Of a stretch of DNA of 64,000 nucleotides, positions 27,711-36,338 are shown one piece after another (the stretch's first letter is position 1; each line of letters begins with the position of its first letter). The notes beneath the pieces are model-generated. The model did no database searches. It was given only the letters and a program-made list of their open reading frames with translations, and was not told the DNA's origin. This DNA is from Jonesia quinghaiensis DSM 15701 (GTDB taxonomy: Bacteria > Actinomycetota > Actinomycetes > Actinomycetales > Cellulomonadaceae). Position numbers and translations under genes: made by a program. The stretch lies in assembly GCF_000423205.1 (NCBI RefSeq), contig NZ_AUHN01000004.1, positions 496,001-560,000 on the forward strand, given 5' to 3'.

Positions 27711-28136
27711 TTAGCTGCGCACGAGGCGCGCAATTGCTGCTGCAGCCTCAGCAACCTTCTCATTGCCTTCAGCGTCAGAGCTCTTCGCGGCATTCACCAC
27801 GCAGTGCCCAATGTGGTCTTCCACAAGTCCGATGCTCACCGACTGTAGCGCCTTTGTCACCGCGGACACCTGAGTGAGGACGTCGATGCAGTACGTGTCA
27901 TCGTCGACCATGCGCGCGATTCCGCGCACCTGCCCTTCGATGCGTCGTAGCCGCTTCAAATACTCCTCTTTTGTGCCTGAGTACCCGCGCCGTGGTTTGG
28001 CTTCCGAAACGTCAGGCGCTTCAACGGCCTCTGACGCTCCCGGTGTGCTGGAAGTACTGCCGAGTCCGTCATCAGAAGAAGCAGCTGGGGCCGCAGTGTT
28101 GTCGGTAACGGGGGGGAGCATCGTGCTGTGGTCCAT
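27711..28136 (-). CDS. csoR: Copper-sensing repressor CsoR
   Basis: A 141-aa copper sensor. An N-terminal disordered Ser/Ala/Glu extension of about 50 residues precedes the DUF156 helical core with RLRRIEGQVRGIARM and the Cu(I) ligands Cys83, His108 and Cys112 (x-H-C set). CsoR tetramers bind GC-rich dyads and release them on Cu(I) binding. The matching operator lies at 28144-28164, directly before the start codon. The two-residue-pattern CxxHC excludes FrmR-type formaldehyde sensors less securely than binding data would. Confidence 0.95.
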   Translation of the reverse strand: MDHSTMLPPVTDNTAAPAASSDDGLGSTSSTPGASEAVEAPDVSEAKPRRGYSGTKEEYLKRLRRIEGQVRGIARMVDDDTYCIDVLTQVSAVTKALQSVSIGLVEDHIGHCVVNAAKSSDAEGNEKVAEAAAAIARLVRS

Positions 28137-28143
28137 GCCCCCA

Positions 28144-28164
28144 GCATACCCCTAGGGGGTATGC
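28144..28164. promoter_or_regulatory. CsoR operator
   Basis: GCATACCCC and GGGGTATGC arms around a CTAG-like centre (28144-28164), eight bases before csoR. This matches the known G-tract CsoR operator TACCCC-n-GGGGTA. It is the only such site seen in the copper region. Confidence 0.88.
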
Positions 28165-28306
28165 TGTCAACCTGTGTTGGCCGATGCGCGACACACGTTC
28201 GCTCTCGGCCTACCGACGTGCCGCCCTCACCTGCGTTTCTCACCTACTCCGCGCTCTCGCCTTCGCCTTCGCTCCCACCCCCCCACTCGTCTTCGCTCCC
28301 GCCCCT

Positions 28307-28373
28307 GTGTGGCATGTTTTTGGCGTGTGTGGCATGCCTAGGACATGCCTTTCTGTCCCAAAACATGCCACAC
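28307..28373. repeat. Nested inverted repeats of GTGTGGCATG
   Basis: Perfect 14-bp arms GTGTGGCATGTTTT (28307-28320) and AAAACATGCCACAC (28360-28373), with an inner GGCATG/CATGCC pair and a direct copy of GTGTGGCATG at about 28327-28336. It lies between the CsoR operator and the small membrane gene. Confidence 0.8.
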
Positions 28374-28499
28374 GGCAAGGGCGGGAAGTGGTGGGGCCGC
28401 GGGCGGGGGTAGTCAGGAAGGGGGAGGTCGTGAGTGGGGGGGGCAGGGTGAGGGGTGGGTGGCGTAGACGCGGGTCTCGGGGTGGGAGAAGATGGGGGC

Positions 28500-28721
28500 G
28501 TGGATTCCCTGAAACGGTTTTTTGGTTTTGACCCCGAGCGTCGAGGTATCAGCACCTCAGCTTCTTTGTTTTGGTCCCTCGTGGTGTCGCTTGGGGTGAG
28601 TATTATTCTGCGCGCGCTCCTCCCCGGAATGAATCCGCTTTTTCGGATTGTGGTGTTCTTTGGGGTGATGTTTGCGTTGTTCTCGTGGATTGATCGAAAC
28701 CGCCGCCGCAACTCGTCGTGA
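28500..28721 (+). CDS. Small two-helix membrane protein
   Basis: A 73-aa protein: a short cytoplasmic start (VDSLKRFFGFDPERRG), two hydrophobic helices (about residues 21-37 and 44-62) and a basic end DRNRRRNSS. No family is recognised. A GTG at 28500 with ggagaag upstream is the best start; the preceding 45 bases in frame are G-rich and unlikely to be coding. Function unknown. Confidence 0.6.
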   Translation: MDSLKRFFGFDPERRGISTSASLFWSLVVSLGVSIILRALLPGMNPLFRIVVFFGVMFALFSWIDRNRRRNSS

Positions 28722-29040
28722 GACTGCGAGTGGTCCATCATGTGAAACATTGCCAAGTGGATACTTTTCATGCGGTGAACGTGCAGGCCGATGCGCACTT
28801 TGCCCCCGTGCCTGAACGTTACGGATCGCCTAGCGACGGTCTGCATCGTTGGAAAGACGCCGATCATTTAGTGTCCTCAGGACGTTACATGGATGCGCGG
28901 TTTGGGCACTGGCGTCTCACTTTGCGCCCAGTCAACCACTGGTTGCGAAGGCCTGCCTACCATGTTTTTGCAGGTCAATCGGTATTTAACACGTTTAGCG
29001 TGAGTGGCAGGAGTGGGCGGCACCTGCCATACTGCAATCT
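28722..29040. other. Intergenic region before the TetR gene
   Basis: About 320 bases. An open frame covers it on the plus strand but its composition (His, Arg, Trp rich without hydrophobic periodicity) does not look coding. The 3' part, around 28980-29005, is A/T-rich and probably holds the promoter of the TetR gene; weak dyads (CACG/CGTG near 28990) are possible operators. Confidence 0.4.
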
Positions 29041-29700
29041 ATGAGCAGGGGCGAAACAACACGAGCGCAATCATATGAGTCCGGCCGAAAACGTCGGTCG
29101 GAGATCCTTGAGCACGCTTTCACGCACTTTGCCCGCTACGGGTATCACGGTGCATCGCTTCGTGAAATTGCGGCTCACACAGGGGTGTCGCACGCCGGAT
29201 TGCGGTATCACTTTAAGACTAAAGAGGACCTTCTCCTCGCTGTGCTGGCACAAAGAGAGCAGATTGGTACCGATCTGGTAGCTCTTGACGAGCTCCCAGA
29301 AGAGCCAAGTGAAGAGCAGGCTTGGGAACTTGTTCAACGATTTGTTTCCCTCATGAAACTAAGCTTTGAACACCCCGGATTTATTGAACTTTTCATCACC
29401 CAGGCGGTTTTCGCGGCGGATAAAACACACCCAGCTAATGGATTTTTTTCGCGGCGATATAAAACGATGCGGGCGGAATATACCCAGGGTCTTCATGCCA
29501 TCAAAGCTGCTGGGCTTCTCAAACCAGAGATCAGCCCGGAGGCTGCGGCAGTCGCACTCATCGGGTTCCTTGAGGGCCTTCAAATTCAGTGGCTACTGGA
29601 ACCAGACGATGTTGATTACATGGAAGTCGCCCGCCGGTTCATGCGCGCACTCATCATTGAGGAACACCTCGACCGGATAGATACATACTTCGCCCTGTAG
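29041..29700 (+). CDS. TetR/AcrR family transcriptional regulator
   Basis: A 219-aa repressor with an N-terminal HTH (ILEHAFTHFARYGYHGASLREIAAHTGVSHAGLRYHFKTKEDLL, about residues 22-66) and an all-helical ligand domain resembling TetR_C_6-like families. The ATG has no clear Shine-Dalgarno and may be leaderless. Its target is not evident: neighbours are a small membrane gene and the convergent haem operon. Third positions are more A/T-rich than the haem genes, hinting at separate ancestry. Confidence 0.9.
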   Translation: MSRGETTRAQSYESGRKRRSEILEHAFTHFARYGYHGASLREIAAHTGVSHAGLRYHFKTKEDLLLAVLAQREQIGTDLVALDELPEEPSEEQAWELVQRFVSLMKLSFEHPGFIELFITQAVFAADKTHPANGFFSRRYKTMRAEYTQGLHAIKAAGLLKPEISPEAAAVALIGFLEGLQIQWLLEPDDVDYMEVARRFMRALIIEEHLDRIDTYFAL

Positions 29701-29720
29701 CGTCTCACTTTCAGCACCAC

Positions 29721-29770
29721 ACAAACCGGCCGATGCCCTCCCCACATAGGGAGGGCATCGGCCGGTTTGT
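29721..29770. terminator. Bidirectional terminator between TetR gene and hemL
   Basis: Perfect 22-bp arms (29721-29742 and 29749-29770), 6-nt loop, with A-rich and T-rich outer ends. Serves both converging transcripts. Confidence 0.95.
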
Positions 29771-29803
29771 TGTGCTGGGGTGGTCGGTGCTTTGCAGTGA
29801 GCG

Positions 29804-31135
29804 CTAGTTGGCGGGTTGCGCACTCGCTGCGGCGGCCGCGCGGGCTGCTGCGGGGAGCGCATCAAGGATGCGTCCAACGGCAACGTCGTCGTGGGCGGCG
29901 GACACAAACCAGGCTTCGAACACGGATGGTGGCAGGTTGATGCCTGCGTCGAGCATGGCGTGGAAGAACGGCGCGTAGCGGAATGTGTCGTTCGCTTGGA
30001 CGTCAGCGTAGTTGTGTGACCCGTGCGTGTGGGCGGTTTCGCCGAACATCACGGAAAACAGCGACGATGCCCGCTGGATGCGGTGCGCGACTCCTTCCGC
30101 GCTGAGGGCGGCGCTGGTTGCGTCGGCGATGGTGGTGGATACCTCGTTGACCCGGTTGTATACCTCATCGGTGGCGTGGGTGAGGGTGGTCAGGCCAGCA
30201 GCGACGGCCACGGGGTTCCCGGAGAGGGTTCCTGCTTGGTAGACGGGGCCAAGTGGTGCGAGGTGGTCCATGATTGTTGCCGACCCGCCGAGGGCCGCGA
30301 CGGGCATTCCGCCGCCGATGACTTTGCCGAAGGTCACGAGGTCGGGGGTGTAGTTCGCGCCGAGTGTGGTGTTTTCAAAGCCCCACCAGCCTGATGCGGA
30401 GGTGCGGAACCCGGTGAGAACTTCGTCGAGGATCAGCAGTGCGCCGTGTTTGGTGGTGAGGGCGCGTAGGCCTTCATTGAAGCCTGGTGCAGGTGGCACG
30501 ACGCCCATGTTTGCGGGGGCGGCTTCGGTGATGACTGCTGCGATGCGCCCGGGGTGGGCGTCGAACGCGGCGGCTACTGCGTCGAGGTTGTTGTAGGGCA
30601 CAACGAGGGTTTCTGCGGCCGATGCTTCGGTGACGCCAGCTGAGCCGGGTAGCGCTTGGGTGGCTACACCCGACCCGGCTTCGGCGAGGAGTGAGTCGAC
30701 GTGCCCGTGGTAGCAGCCAGCGAATTTGATGATCAGGGGGCGCCCGGTGACGCCGCGCGCTAGGCGTACGGCGGTCATGGTTGCTTCGGTGCCGGTTGAG
30801 ACGAGGCGCACTCGTTCGGCGAAGGGGACTCGGGCCCGTATTGCTTCGCCGAGTTCTACTTCACCAACGGTTGGCGCACCGAAGGACAGTCCGCGTGCGG
30901 CAGCTTGTTGCACGGCGTCGACCACGGCGGGGTGGGCGTGCCCGAGGAGTGCTGGCCCCCAGGAGCTGACGAGGTCAACGTATTCGCGCCCGTCAATGTC
31001 GGTGATGTAGGGGCCGCGTGCTGAGGTGATGAAGCGGGGGCTTCCGCCGACGCTGCGGTATGCGCGCACGGGGGAGTTCACGCCACCGGGCAGGACGGTT
31101 TGGGCGCGGGCGAATGCGGTGTCATTTGTTGTCAT
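29804..31135 (-). CDS. hemL: Glutamate-1-semialdehyde 2,1-aminomutase
   Basis: A 443-aa PLP enzyme converting glutamate-1-semialdehyde to 5-aminolevulinate, step two of the C5 haem route. The start [18 protein letters not shown], the cofactor-binding [13 protein letters not shown], and the active-site Lys in [19 protein letters not shown] are visible. ATGA overlap with hemB shows one operon, hemC-hemD-hemB-hemL. Length is normal. Confidence 0.97.
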   Translation of the reverse strand: MTTNDTAFARAQTVLPGGVNSPVRAYRSVGGSPRFITSARGPYITDIDGREYVDLVSSWGPALLGHAHPAVVDAVQQAAARGLSFGAPTVGEVELGEAIRARVPFAERVRLVSTGTEATMTAVRLARGVTGRPLIIKFAGCYHGHVDSLLAEAGSGVATQALPGSAGVTEASAAETLVVPYNNLDAVAAAFDAHPGRIAAVITEAAPANMGVVPPAPGFNEGLRALTTKHGALLILDEVLTGFRTSASGWWGFENTTLGANYTPDLVTFGKVIGGGMPVAALGGSATIMDHLAPLGPVYQAGTLSGNPVAVAAGLTTLTHATDEVYNRVNEVSTTIADATSAALSAEGVAHRIQRASSLFSVMFGETAHTHGSHNYADVQANDTFRYAPFFHAMLDAGINLPPSVFEAWFVSAAHDDVAVGRILDALPAAARAAAAASAQPAN

Positions 31136-32103
31136 GTGTTGTCCTTCAACCAGGTGGCGACCTCAAGGGCCCAGTACGTGAAAATGATGGTGGCGCCTGC
31201 GCGCCGGATGGAGTGGACGGATTCCATGATGGCGGCGTCTCGGTTGATCCACCCGTTGGCAGCTGCGGCTTCGATCATGGCGTATTCGCCGGACACTTGG
31301 TAGGCGGCTACTGGCACGGAGGAGCGTTCGGCTACTCCGGCAAGGACGTCGAGGTAGGACATCGCTGGTTTCACCATGACGATGTCTGCGCCTTCGAGGA
31401 GGTCGAGGTCGGCTTCGCGTAGGCCTTCGGTGCGGTTGGCGTAGTCCATTTGGTAGGTGCGGCGGTCACCGTCGAGGGTGGATTCCACGGCGTCGCGGAA
31501 TGGCCCGTAGAACGCGGAGGCGTATTTCGCGGAGTACGCGAGGATTGATGTGTTGCTGTGCCCGGCGTCGTCGAGGGCGTCACGCACTGCGGCGACTTGC
31601 CCGTCCATCATCCCGGATAGCCCAAGGATTTCTGCCCCGGCGTCGGCTTGGGCGAGGGCCATGTCTTGGTAGCGCACGAGGGTGGCGTCGTTGTCGACTT
31701 CACCGGATTCGGTGAGTACCCCGCAGTGCCCGTGGTCGGTGAATTCGTCGAGGCATAGGTCCGCCATAATGACGATGCGCCCCGCACTTGCCTGCGCGGC
31801 AACCCGAATCGCCTGGTTGAGAATACCGTCGGGGTCTGTGGCCCCGGTACCCACTGCGTCGCGGTGTTCCGGGACACCAAAAAGCATGATCCCACCGATA
31901 CCTGCGGCCACACTGTCTTCTACCGCTGCGGGCAGCGAGTCGAGGGTGTGTTGCACAACCCCAGGCATTGACCCGATGGGCACTGGCGCGCCGTGACCTT
32001 CTCGAACGAACACGGGTAGCACGAGTTCGCGGGGGTGGAGTCGGGTTTCGCGGGTGAGTGCGCGCATCGCGGGGGTGGTGCGGAGGCGGCGTGGTCGGTC
32101 CAT
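31132..32103 (-). CDS. hemB: Delta-aminolevulinic acid dehydratase (porphobilinogen synthase)
   Basis: A 323-aa enzyme joining two 5-aminolevulinates to porphobilinogen. Both catalytic lysines are visible, in [19 protein letters not shown] and in [13 protein letters not shown]. The metal loop reads [14 protein letters not shown], a mixed Cys/Asp form between the zinc and magnesium classes. The start MDRPRRL at 32103 has ggaagga upstream and overlaps the hemD stop by one base, so the longer frame is rejected. Confidence 0.96.
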   Translation of the reverse strand: MDRPRRLRTTPAMRALTRETRLHPRELVLPVFVREGHGAPVPIGSMPGVVQHTLDSLPAAVEDSVAAGIGGIMLFGVPEHRDAVGTGATDPDGILNQAIRVAAQASAGRIVIMADLCLDEFTDHGHCGVLTESGEVDNDATLVRYQDMALAQADAGAEILGLSGMMDGQVAAVRDALDDAGHSNTSILAYSAKYASAFYGPFRDAVESTLDGDRRTYQMDYANRTEGLREADLDLLEGADIVMVKPAMSYLDVLAGVAERSSVPVAAYQVSGEYAMIEAAAANGWINRDAAIMESVHSIRRAGATIIFTYWALEVATWLKDNT

Positions 32104-33017
32104 CAGGGTGTTCCTTCCGGTGGGGTGGTGTCGCGGGTGGTCCATGCGCTCACCAGGGCGTCGAACAGCCCGGCGTTGCTGGCGCGTGCTGCAACCGCGT
32201 GCACGGGGATGCCGTGGCGGGTTGCTGCTCGGCGGGTGGGTTCTCCTATGGCAACGATCAGTGGCAGGTGGTGATTCCCGATGCCCGTGGCGCGTTGCTC
32301 TGACCCGGCAACGCCGCTCGGGGTTGCTGTGGGGGGTTGGTGCATGGCGGCGGCTGGTGGGTAGGTGAACTGGTGGGCGAACTGGTCAACGATGCTCCCT
32401 GACGTCAAGATCACAGCGTTCACCCCGCCCCCATGCCACGTGTCAACAACACCAGCGGGCGCTTGGTGGGGCACCGTCAGGTACGCGGTAACCCGAATAG
32501 GTTCATAACCCAGCGCGGTTAAACCGTCCTCAAGTTGGGTGGTCGCCAGGTTCCCTACCGGGAGCAGCACACGGGGCGCATCGGCGGAAGAACTAGTTGG
32601 GGGTTGCGTTGCAGGCCACTCGTTGAGCATCCCAGTAGCAGAGTTTTCCTTCGCCTCAAACGCCACCTCGATGCCACGCTCAGCTAGAGCGCGCGTTGTT
32701 GCACGGCCAACACTTGCCCACCGGGTGCCCCGCGCAACCTCCGCAACACTACGCCCAGGGTGCGTGCGGGTGATGGAGTCCACAAGTTCAGTCACCGCAT
32801 TCACAGACGTCACCGCAACCCACGCAAACCCCGCAAGGCTCGCCGTGTGGGCGTCAAGGGCGCCGCGTTGCTCAACAGAAATGGACTCACGGGTAATCAA
32901 CGGGGCAGTCACCGCCCGCCCACCAGCACCAACAATAAGGTCAACAAGCGGTTGCGCCCGGTCCACCGGCCGCAAAATCAACGCATGACACCCCGCAAGC
33001 ACCAACGAATCAGCCAC
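32103..33017 (-). CDS. hemD: Uroporphyrinogen-III synthase
   Basis: A 304-aa two-lobed enzyme closing hydroxymethylbilane to uroporphyrinogen III. The weakly conserved family pattern is seen in LILRPVDRAQPLVDLIVGAGGRAVTAPLI at the start, AVTSVNAV, VGRATTRALAERG and ILTSGSIVDQF. The GTG at 33017, overlapping the hemC stop by 8 bases, is chosen over a longer frame that runs through hemC. An S/T/P-rich insertion lies near residue 135 and the C-terminal part after about 210 carries an unusual loop. Confidence 0.9.
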   Translation of the reverse strand: MADSLVLAGCHALILRPVDRAQPLVDLIVGAGGRAVTAPLITRESISVEQRGALDAHTASLAGFAWVAVTSVNAVTELVDSITRTHPGRSVAEVARGTRWASVGRATTRALAERGIEVAFEAKENSATGMLNEWPATQPPTSSSADAPRVLLPVGNLATTQLEDGLTALGYEPIRVTAYLTVPHQAPAGVVDTWHGGGVNAVILTSGSIVDQFAHQFTYPPAAAMHQPPTATPSGVAGSEQRATGIGNHHLPLIVAIGEPTRRAATRHGIPVHAVAARASNAGLFDALVSAWTTRDTTPPEGTP

Positions 33018-34047
33018 GAAGGAACTCCGCAGCCCCCTCAGCGAGGAGCGACTCCGCCAACTCAACACCCACCTGGCGGGCATCCTCATCTGTTGCAACC
33101 ACCCGGGTGACCTCACCACGCAACGGCGGGCGAGCATCGGCAGGGCGAGTCATCGCCAAAGGCGCAGCATTAATATCACGAACATCAGCCCCCGGTGCCT
33201 CACCAACAGGCGCAGTCCGCGGGTCAAGAGCAATACCCGTCAAATGCATCGTGCCCTGATGCACCGTGGCCAACGCACCAACCGGCGCCGCACACCCAGC
33301 CTCAAGATGCCGCAACAACGCCCGCTCAGCAGTAACCGCCAACGCCGTCGGAGTGTGATGCAACGTGCGCAACGCCGCAAAAACCCCCGGATGCTCAGTG
33401 GCCAACTCGGCGCGCACCTCAACAGCCAACGCACCCTGACCAGGGGCAGGGAGCATCGTCGCCGGAGGAAGAAGCTCAGAAATCACATGCGCGCGACCCA
33501 ACCGCCGCAACCCCGCCGTAGCAAGAACCACAGCATCCAAATCATTAGGGATATTCGGCTTATCAGCCGTAGACAAACCAGCCCGCGCCAAACGAGTATC
33601 AACATTCCCGCGAATATCAACAATCCGCAGGTCCGGGCGCGCCTCAAGCAACTGCGCAGCCCGACGCGGCGAGCCAGTACCCACCAACGCACCATCAGGC
33701 AACAAATCCAAACCCTCACCATGACGCGAACACAACGCATCCTGAGGGCTTTCCCGCTCCGGCACAATAATGATCGTGCCCTCCTGCGGGGCAGTAGGCA
33801 GATCCTTCAAGGAGTGAACCGCCACATCAATATCACCATTGAGCAACGCCTGACGGATCGCGGTAACAAACACCCCCGTACCACCCATCGTGGCAAGCGA
33901 CCCCGTCAACACATCCCCATCAGTGCGAATATGCACCAAATCAACATCAATGCCAGCAGCCTGACCAATCAAGGTCGCCGTAGCACCCGATTGAGCCATC
34001 GCCAACGCAGAACCACGAGTACCGAGTCGCAGGGAAGTCACAGTCAC
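33010..34047 (-). CDS. hemC: Hydroxymethylbilane synthase (porphobilinogen deaminase)
   Basis: A 345-aa enzyme polymerising four porphobilinogens. LRLGTRGSALAMAQS at the N-terminus, VHSLKDLPT, and the cofactor-attachment Cys in HLEAGCAAPVGALA are visible. It begins with a GTG (34047; a second in-frame GTG at 34041) with a weak ribosome-binding site and is the first gene of hemC-hemD-hemB-hemL. In many relatives hemY/hemE lie directly upstream; here about 19 kb of other DNA intervenes. Confidence 0.97.
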   Translation of the reverse strand: MTVTSLRLGTRGSALAMAQSGATATLIGQAAGIDVDLVHIRTDGDVLTGSLATMGGTGVFVTAIRQALLNGDIDVAVHSLKDLPTAPQEGTIIIVPERESPQDALCSRHGEGLDLLPDGALVGTGSPRRAAQLLEARPDLRIVDIRGNVDTRLARAGLSTADKPNIPNDLDAVVLATAGLRRLGRAHVISELLPPATMLPAPGQGALAVEVRAELATEHPGVFAALRTLHHTPTALAVTAERALLRHLEAGCAAPVGALATVHQGTMHLTGIALDPRTAPVGEAPGADVRDINAAPLAMTRPADARPPLRGEVTRVVATDEDARQVGVELAESLLAEGAAEFLRG

Positions 34048-34385
34048 CCGGCCATTGTGTCACTGATCTGCCGATGCGCGCTCGCGGCCCCGTGGGTGCT
34101 GGGGTTTGGTGGGTGAGATTCAGGCAGGAACGTTGACGGGGATAGCGGTGTGGGGGCGGATGCTTGATGTGTTCATGAGCCCCTAGAAGATCTCATCGGT
34201 TGCTCGCTTTGCAAACCACCATTACGGTGTGAAATCGGTAGTTAGGGCAAGTTTGAGAAGCTGTGACGACGGATGTTATCGGTGCTACTCCTCGTGCTCG
34301 CGGCAACGTAGGGGGACTGGTGGGGCAAGCGGAACCTACAGCAGGATTCACAGCAGGACACCGAAAGAATTGGAGCCGAAGTACC
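34048..34385. other. Region upstream of hemC
   Basis: About 340 bases between the hemC start and the PH-like gene. It should hold the hem operon promoter. No iron box, riboswitch-like fold or strong dyad was seen. It marks the left edge of the block that separates the two haem clusters. Confidence 0.4.
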
Positions 34386-34901
34386 GTGAGCCACACCCGC
34401 ACCTGGAAGACAAGCCGAGTACACTTCCAGCTTTGGCTGCGAGTTATCTTCTTTGTGGCTCCCTTCATCGGAGTGTTCTTCCTCCCAGGTGAGTTTGCAG
34501 ATCCGGATGGAAGCCCGTGGTTCCTGCTCGCCATTATTACGTTCATGATGTTGTGTATGTGGCCATTCGCATTCGCGGCACACTGGGTGGTTGGCAGTGA
34601 GGACGGTCTGCGGCTTCGCTACTGGCCCATCCTCACCCGAACCGTGCCGTACGCAAACATCGCATCAGTTGACTACCGTTCGGCAGTCTCTCCTTGGGAG
34701 TTCGCGGGTATCGGGCTAAGGATTGCATCCGGAGGGGTGCTCGCCTTCGCGAACCGCAAGGGCCCTGGCTTCGGCATCCGCACCACAGACGGACGCTCAT
34801 ACTACGTAGTTCTTGCCGATGATCAAGAATTAGCTCGAGTCCGGGACAGTATCTCGGCGGCACGTCCGGACATACAGACGGGTGACAGAAAGATCCGCTG
34901 A
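34386..34901 (+). CDS. Membrane protein with C-terminal PH-like domain
   Basis: A 171-aa protein with two membrane helices (about residues 18-36 and 44-64) followed by a soluble segment (about 70-160: GLRLRYWPILTRTVPYANIASVDYRS...FGIRTTDGRSYYVVLADD) that has the beta-rich look of bacterial PH domains. Role unknown. The GTG at 34386 has ggag ten bases upstream; a longer frame to 34263 is possible but its ribosome-binding site is too close. Confidence 0.6.
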   Translation: MSHTRTWKTSRVHFQLWLRVIFFVAPFIGVFFLPGEFADPDGSPWFLLAIITFMMLCMWPFAFAAHWVVGSEDGLRLRYWPILTRTVPYANIASVDYRSAVSPWEFAGIGLRIASGGVLAFANRKGPGFGIRTTDGRSYYVVLADDQELARVRDSISAARPDIQTGDRKIR

Positions 34902-36206
34902 TGCCGATCCCAATCGACCACCCGCCAGATATCGACCGTTACGGCTCTCGCTCCTTTACTCGTTCGCGGTATTGCTCACACTGTCGATGATCCCGTTTTG
35001 GCACTGCTCACACCCTGCGTTCCGGACGATCGATCAGGTCGCCTGGCGTCACCGCCAGCCAGAACACCGTCATCCTCTCGCGACCGCTCGCGCTTATCGA
35101 CGGCACGCTTCAATCGGTTCGGCGACGTGTCCGCCGTCTCGATGCGTCCGGCATAGACCGCGCACCACGGAGTCCGAACTCATGGTTGACGAACAGCGCC
35201 AAGGTTCGTTGCAGAGGTGCTGGGGTCGGACTGCACCCAGGTACGAGCTCGGTTTTGGCCACGGTCAGGTCCTGCCATGTCTCGGGAACCCACCTCATTT
35301 CTCTGCCTCACGCATCATCGGGGCCAAGGCATCACTTTGTTCCTCTCTCAACGGACGATCCTAGGTAGCGGTGACTGACTTTCCGCGCGTCTTCCCGGTT
35401 CTTGGCAGACCGTCTGGTTGCTCTTCACACAAGGCAGCAACTGAATTGAGGCCCTCAGCGACACTACTGGACATTCCCTAGCTCGCAGTTGCCTACCGGC
35501 CTACCACGCTCATCAGTGACGGGGAGCCCGAGTGACTTCACCTCGTTGTGCTGGTGTGCATTTGGAAAGCGCTCAAGATGACTCGCTTCGCTCCAGTGAT
35601 TGTCGTGATGATCATGAAGGTCCACTCTCGCGCTGATGCCGCGCACAGCCTCAGCGCGCCAATTCAGCCTGAACCTGCTCACAGGAGCAATGCCCGACCC
35701 TATACTCCGAGCGGAATCTGGCCTCGAGAAGAACCGCCGGCGATGAGATCGCCCTGAAGTGCAACTCCTTCGATCCAGTAAGCACCTCAACGCCACCAAT
35801 CACCCGTGCAAGTAGAGGTTTTGACAGACGAACGTTCGCATTAGACGCTTTGACCCTCCTAACTCCCTACACATCATGGGTACCTGCAAAGAGTGTGGCA
35901 GGTGAGCGGCTTTGACGGTGAAGAGGTTAAAGACTCCGCTCAAGTTAGATATTCCTTGATTCCAAGCCCTTGAGGCGCGATAACTGCGAGGAGTGCTTAG
36001 TCCGATGACGGCTCAATCCCTTGCATGAGGTCGACGGGGAGGTATTCGGATCCTCCTATCCATAAAAAGGGCTTTACGTCTTGGGGCTCTACCCAGTACC
36101 TAATACCTACAGGAGCTAGAAGGGGCAATGGGAAACGCCCGTTGAAAACTACAAGTCTCTGATGGAGGCCGCGCCTCATCGATGCTCTATGTCGGGCTTA
36201 CAGGAA
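34902..36206. other. Gene-poor, probably decayed segment
   Basis: About 1.3 kb without a convincing intact gene. Several overlapping short frames occur on both strands. The minus-strand frame 35464-35799 has protein-like stretches (VDLHDHHDNHWSEASHLER) but no start signal or recognisable family. No transposase, integrase or terminal repeat was identified. It looks like a graveyard of truncated genes next to the IetAS-like pair. Confidence 0.45.
35997..36179 (-). CDS. Small hypothetical protein downstream of the subtilase gene
   Basis: A 60-aa frame with protein-like composition (VVFNGRFPLPLLAPVGIRYW, then EPQDVKPFLWIGGSEYLPVDLM). It is in the same frame as the short ORF at 36207-36311 upstream, separated only by stops TAG and TAA, so the two may be pieces of one broken gene. 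No ribosome-binding site precedes it. Not recognised. Confidence 0.3.
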   Translation of the reverse strand: MRRGLHQRLVVFNGRFPLPLLAPVGIRYWVEPQDVKPFLWIGGSEYLPVDLMQGIEPSSD

Positions 36207-36311
36207 CTAGACCTCCAACAACTCGACCAGAAGGGAGGCTGCGTCAGCCTCGACAATTTCCAATTCTGACGTAACGTGACCTATCAGCTGCCATTCGCGC
36301 GAACAGTTCAT
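36207..36311 (-). pseudogene. Short ORF (34 aa), possible fragment of a broken gene
   Basis: Reads MNCSREWQLIGHVTSELEIV and continues as a hydrophobic/acidic helix to a TAG stop. It starts 28 bases after the subtilase stop and shares frame with it and with the 60-aa ORF further on. Either a tiny gene or the remnant of a decayed third component. Confidence 0.3.
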
Positions 36312-36338
36312 CCTGTTTAGATATCAACCAGTGGTGAT

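Noticed and set aside
28718..29044. 108-aa plus-strand ORF before the TetR gene
   Set aside because: No coding character or ribosome-binding site and it overlaps the TetR start region.
29804..34047. hemQ or ferrochelatase hidden in the haem clusters
   Set aside because: All frames are accounted for by hemC, D, B and L here and by hemY, E and A at 53-57 kb; neither gene is in the window.
33244..34116. 290-aa plus-strand ORF
   Set aside because: Antisense to hemC with Arg/Asn/Gln-rich composition.
34882..35364. 160-aa plus-strand ORF
   Set aside because: Overlaps the PH-like gene end and has unprotein-like composition; counted as decayed DNA.
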